Assembly: GCA_020073585.1 (NCBI GenBank) | Contig: JAIQEV010000011.1 | Coordinates: 18,850 to 82,849, forward strand | Reading direction: 5' to 3' | DNA from: Terriglobia bacterium | Lineage (GTDB): Bacteria; Acidobacteriota; Terriglobia; Acidiferrales; UBA7541 | Length of the DNA stretch: 64,000 nucleotides | Shown here: positions 61,331 to 64,000 of the stretch, in pieces | Layout of the letters: every line of letters begins with the position of its first letter | Numbering within the stretch: the first letter of the stretch is position 1 | The notes under the pieces: model-generated | Seen by the model: only the letters and a program-made list of their open reading frames with translations | Told to the model about the DNA's origin: nothing | The model's database searches: none | Program-made: the position numbers and the translations under genes

Positions 61331-62545
61331 ATGAATATCAACAGCATTCGCAGCCAGTTCCCGGCACTTCATAAAATGGCCTTTCTGGACTCCGCCTGCG
61401 TCAGCCTCGCACCGGTGGCGGCAGCCGAGGCCATTGGACAATTCCTCGATCTGGCCGTGCATTGTCCCGCCCGTTCTTCCACGCTTCACCATATCGCCAT
61501 GGACGAGATGCGCTCGAGAGCCCGGACGGAAGTGGCGCGTCTGCTTCACGCAGAGGAAGCTGAGATCGCGCTGGTGGAGAGCACTTCGCATGGCCTAAAC
61601 ATCGCCGCCGAGGCGCTTCCGCTTGAGCGTGGTGATCGCGTGATACTCGGCGATCTTGAATTTCTCGAAGTCGGTGTTCCGTGGTGTCAAAAGCGGGAAC
61701 GTATGGGCTTGGAACTGGACGTCGTTCCAAATCGTAATGGCAAGATACTGGTTGAAGATATTGCCGCGCGCATTACGCACCGAACCAAAGCGGTCGTGAT
61801 GAGTTCCGTTCAATGGAGCAATGGATTCCGGATCGACTTGAATGCGCTGAGCGGGCTGTGCCGCCAGAGGGGAATCTGGCTGGTCGTCGACGCTGTCCAG
61901 CAGTTGGGGGCGTTTCCGATCGACGTTCAGAAAACGCCGGTCGACTTTATTGCGTGCGGCGGACATAAGTGGTTAAACGCCCCCTTTGGAGCAGGACTGC
62001 TTTACATCAGCAATGCTGTCCGCCCCGTGCTCCGTCCGCCATTGGCGGGCTATCTGAGCCTGGAAACTCCGGATGGAGGGTGGGGAAATTACTTCCAGAC
62101 TCCGGATATCACGCCGGTCCGTGACTATCAATTTGTCAATACAGCCAGACGTTTTGAAGTTGGCGGGACTTCGAACTACCCGGGTGGAATCGGACTGGCC
62201 GCCTCGGTGCACATGATCAATGAGCTAAAGCCGGACAACATTGCGACTCATATTTTGCAGCTCACGGACTCTCTATTGTCCGGCCTCGAAAAACAAGGCA
62301 TCGAAATCGTGACACCGGTAGAACCGCAGTTCCGCTCCGGCATCGTCACATTCAGCCTCGGTTCACGCGAAAAGAATGTGGCCCTAATGGAATATCTTCT
62401 CGACCGGAAAATTCTGGTTTCCGTCCGTTACACTTCGGGAGTGGGCGGACTGCGAGTTTCTTCTCATTTCTTCAACACCATGGCCGACATCGACCTTCTC
62501 CAAGAACAAGTCACCCATTTTCTGCTGGGAAAATCATCAAGGTAA
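61331..62545 (+). CDS. Class V aminotransferase-fold PLP enzyme (3 of 3)
   Basis: A 404-residue PLP enzyme: MAFLDSACVSLAPVAAAEAI, LVESTSHGLNIAAEAL, the Asp at 187 in WLVVDAVQQLGAFPID, and the PLP lysine K213 in IACGGHKWLNAPFGAGLLY. The H-K-W motif and surrounding loop resemble SufS/selenocysteine-lyase and isopenicillin-N-epimerase-like groups. The catalytic Cys loop of SufS is not evident in RYTSGVGGLRVSSHFFN. It differs clearly from the other two island class V enzymes, so these are not tandem duplicates. It is the last intact island gene. Confidence 0.85.
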   Translation: MNINSIRSQFPALHKMAFLDSACVSLAPVAAAEAIGQFLDLAVHCPARSSTLHHIAMDEMRSRARTEVARLLHAEEAEIALVESTSHGLNIAAEALPLERGDRVILGDLEFLEVGVPWCQKRERMGLELDVVPNRNGKILVEDIAARITHRTKAVVMSSVQWSNGFRIDLNALSGLCRQRGIWLVVDAVQQLGAFPIDVQKTPVDFIACGGHKWLNAPFGAGLLYISNAVRPVLRPPLAGYLSLETPDGGWGNYFQTPDITPVRDYQFVNTARRFEVGGTSNYPGGIGLAASVHMINELKPDNIATHILQLTDSLLSGLEKQGIEIVTPVEPQFRSGIVTFSLGSREKNVALMEYLLDRKILVSVRYTSGVGGLRVSSHFFNTMADIDLLQEQVTHFLLGKSSR

Positions 62546-62694
62546 CGGGCGCCGTTGCCCGGCACAACTCCTGGAACTCCTTCGCTTGGGCAACCCGAGC
62601 CTCGGGATTGTCCGGAGTGCACGGGCGGTGCCGGGCCGGGCGTTCCATGTGCGCTTGCTTGCGCCCTTGGGACGCCACTTGTCAATGGACGATA

Positions 62695-63050
62695 CGGACC
62701 TGGCTGGAAGCAAAGCGCGGGGCGCCGGGAGCGGTTCGTTCGGACAACGGGCCGGAGTTCATCGCGCAAGCAGTCGGGAAATGGCTGGCAGCGCGAAAGG
62801 TCGGCCGTTGTATATTGCACCAGGCAGTCCGTGGGAGAACGGCTACAGCGAATCGTTCAACAGCCGGATGAAGGCGGAGTTCGCGGACCGGGAGATGTTC
62901 GGATCACTGCAGGAGGCGAAGGTTTTGGGAGCGGAATACAAGCAGCACTGGAATCAGGAGCGGCTACACAGCGGGATCGGGTACAAGACGCCGGCCGAAT
63001 TCGCCGCCGAACTTGGGCCGGACTCCGCTTTGCTCCGTCCGCCCCAAGTT
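62695..63050 (+). pseudogene. IS3-family transposase remnant (OrfB C-terminal part), frameshifted
   Basis: One frame reads RTWLEAKRGAPGAVRSDNGPEFIAQAVGKWLAARKV and the next reads RPLYIAPGSPWENGYSESFNSRM, then WNQERLHSGIGYKTPAEF. Together these are the rve integrase core with its second Asp (SDNGPEF) and catalytic Glu region (ENGYSES). A frameshift at about 62795-62805 joins the two, and the OrfA and N-terminal OrfB parts are missing. It is a dead insertion-sequence fragment near the right end of the island. Confidence 0.82.
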
Positions 63051-63141
63051 CGATCACAACACCAACCGACTCTCAGAAGCACTGGTACATAAAAGGGGGT
63101 CAGGGTACCGACGTCTCCATGAGTTGCGATTCGGTCCAATC

Positions 63142-63289
63142 CTGCTAACAATCTGCTAACAAAACCATGCCACGCAGGCCTATTTCAACGGTAAAAACCG
63201 GCGGGATCGCGCGGGAAGATCAACCACTTACCGTTTGAAACAGTTCTGCACGACCTCCATTCGTGGGTTCGAATCCCACCTGCGCCTCC
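63142..63289 (+). repeat. Right copy of island arm repeat with tRNA-Cys fragment (attR)
   Basis: The repeat starts with the paired CTGCTAACAA units and shares CAGGCCTATTTCAACGG with 49998-50128. It ends in ACCTCCATTCGTGGGTTCGAATCC and the acceptor end (63253-63289), 36 of 37 bases identical to the tRNA-Cys 3' end. It has no tRNA 5' half, so it is an attachment-site remnant and not a gene. No integrase gene is visible inside the boundaries. Confidence 0.82.
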
Positions 63290-63699
63290 GACTCCTTTAG
63301 GAATGCCTTTCCAGGCGCATTTTTGCGCATGGGCCGCGCTTCGCTGGCGAAACCTTTCCCGGTGAGAGCGGTGCAGTGCGTGAAGTGTGGCCGCGGAGCG
63401 CACAGCAAAAGGCGACGCGGTTCGTTCCAGGTTGAAACAGTATGTGAGCTTTGGGGCATTCCCCAGAAAACGATTAGCATTCCCGCTCCCTTGCCATTGT
63501 CTAAGTAATGGATTTTGTGAGAGTTGTTCACGGCCTCCAGACCCCGATTGGCTCCTGAGTTGCCACCTATCTCCAGGGGGATAAGGTTTTGCTTCCAGGA
63601 AAGAGGTTTGCGCCGCCGGCGCCCGGGACAGGGGATGCGGCGGGGATATGCCCGGCGAAGCAGGGTTCCTGCACGTCCGCCAGAAGCCGGCGCCGAGGG
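63290..63699. other. 410-base region right of the island
   Basis: No gene is supported on either strand. The part at 63600-63700 is GC-rich and can form hairpins before the YfiR-family start, but it matches no riboswitch I know. Confidence 0.4.
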
Positions 63700-64000
63700 G
63701 TGGCTTCGCGGAAGGTGGGGTTCCGCTGTGTCCCGGTGCTCTTCGTTCTGGTCTGCGCGCTGGCCCCGGCGCAGGGAGCCGCGACGCTGAGGTCCGCCGC
63801 GGACGAATACCGCGCCAAGGCCAACTTCCTGGCCCAGTTTCCCTACTTCGTCGAATGGCCCGCCGAAGTGGGCGACAAGACCGGCAGCGCTTTTCGTTTC
63901 TGCGTCTACGGGGATTTTCGCTTTGGGACTTCGCTGGCGGAGGCGCTGCGGAACAACACGGTGCACGGCCGGCGGATGGAACTCCAGTGGGTGCGCAAGG
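63700..64000 (+). CDS. YfiR family periplasmic protein, partial (3' end outside window)
   Basis: The first 100 residues of an exported protein. The N terminus is a signal peptide (hydrophobic core VPVLFVLVCALAPAQG). The mature part reads DEYRAKANFLAQFPYFVEWP, the YfiR/DUF4154 opening, then FRFCVYGDFRFGTSLAEAL. In Pseudomonas, YfiR is a periplasmic inhibitor of the diguanylate cyclase YfiN. In other phyla such genes often precede TonB-like receptors or GGDEF sensors, which would lie beyond the window. The start is a GTG at 63700 with CGAGGG upstream; no nearby ATG fits. Confidence 0.8.
   Translation, partial: MASRKVGFRCVPVLFVLVCALAPAQGAATLRSAADEYRAKANFLAQFPYFVEWPAEVGDKTGSAFRFCVYGDFRFGTSLAEALRNNTVHGRRMELQWVRK

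Noticed and set aside
63590..63700. Possible cyclic di-GMP riboswitch before the YfiR-family gene
   Set aside because: The region is structured, but the conserved GEMM bases are absent.

Overview
The window is one contiguous stretch of a GC-rich bacterial chromosome with short intergenic gaps. It most resembles an Acidobacteriota genome. The evidence for this is an Oar-like TonB-dependent receptor with an N-terminal carboxypeptidase-regulatory domain, an S9 peptidase with a PD40 propeller, DinB and DoxX proteins, a very long LptC-type protein next to lptB and rpoN, and scattered heptanucleotide repeats. The phylum is inferred from gene content only.

Layout. Positions 1-1526 (minus) hold a partial unknown gene and a RodZ-like protein. 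Positions 1622-3837 hold a dead cytochrome c fragment, an M20 peptidase and an intact cytochrome c. A GAF-GGDEF diguanylate cyclase follows (4104-5261). Positions 5380-9359 hold a truncated copy of the lptC head and a minus-strand FtsX/ATPase/PadR cassette. A long plus-strand housekeeping run (9558-23464) carries lptC, lptB, rpoN, rapZ, an MsbA-like exporter, yicC, gmk, rpoZ, coaBC, a uracil-DNA glycosylase and priA. It links envelope lipid export, sigma-54, nucleotide metabolism and DNA repair. Next come a hicBA toxin-antitoxin pair and a 784-base gene-free stretch (24079-24862). Positions 24863-37844 contain an amino acid permease, DUF4337, HU, dcd, a DedA-rhodanese gene with an in-frame TGA, nitroreductase, MarR, SDR, a TPR protein, a Fis-type regulator, purC and smc. 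Positions 38229-49758 contain a cupredoxin-like protein, an S9 peptidase, cysS, a class III aminotransferase, HxlR/DinB, DoxX, a BNR/MoaD pair, YraN and galT.

The last part is a genomic island of about 13.3 kb inserted at the 3' end of tRNA-Cys (49886-49962). The tRNA 3' end is repeated at 63253-63289, and an arm of about 130 bp is repeated at both ends. The cargo is a PLP decarboxylase, a GntR regulator, a TonB receptor, three class V aminotransferase-fold enzymes, an APC permease and an amidase/nitrilase. This reads as an uptake and catabolism unit for an unidentified nitrogen compound. An IS3 remnant lies at its right end. A partial YfiR-family gene closes the window.

The most interesting signal is the DedA-rhodanese gene (27959-28927, minus). 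A TGA at 28121-28123 interrupts the rhodanese active-site loop, two codons after the catalytic Cys. The frame then continues for 53 conserved-looking codons to a TAG. A 6-bp stem with a 5-nt loop whose second base is G starts 15 nt after the TGA, which fits the bacterial SECIS model. It is a candidate selenocysteine-containing rhodanese fused to a DedA membrane domain. Two other loci (cytochrome c/M20 and lptC/ABC-PadR) share an architecture in which a minus-strand cassette sits between a broken and an intact copy of the same plus-strand gene.
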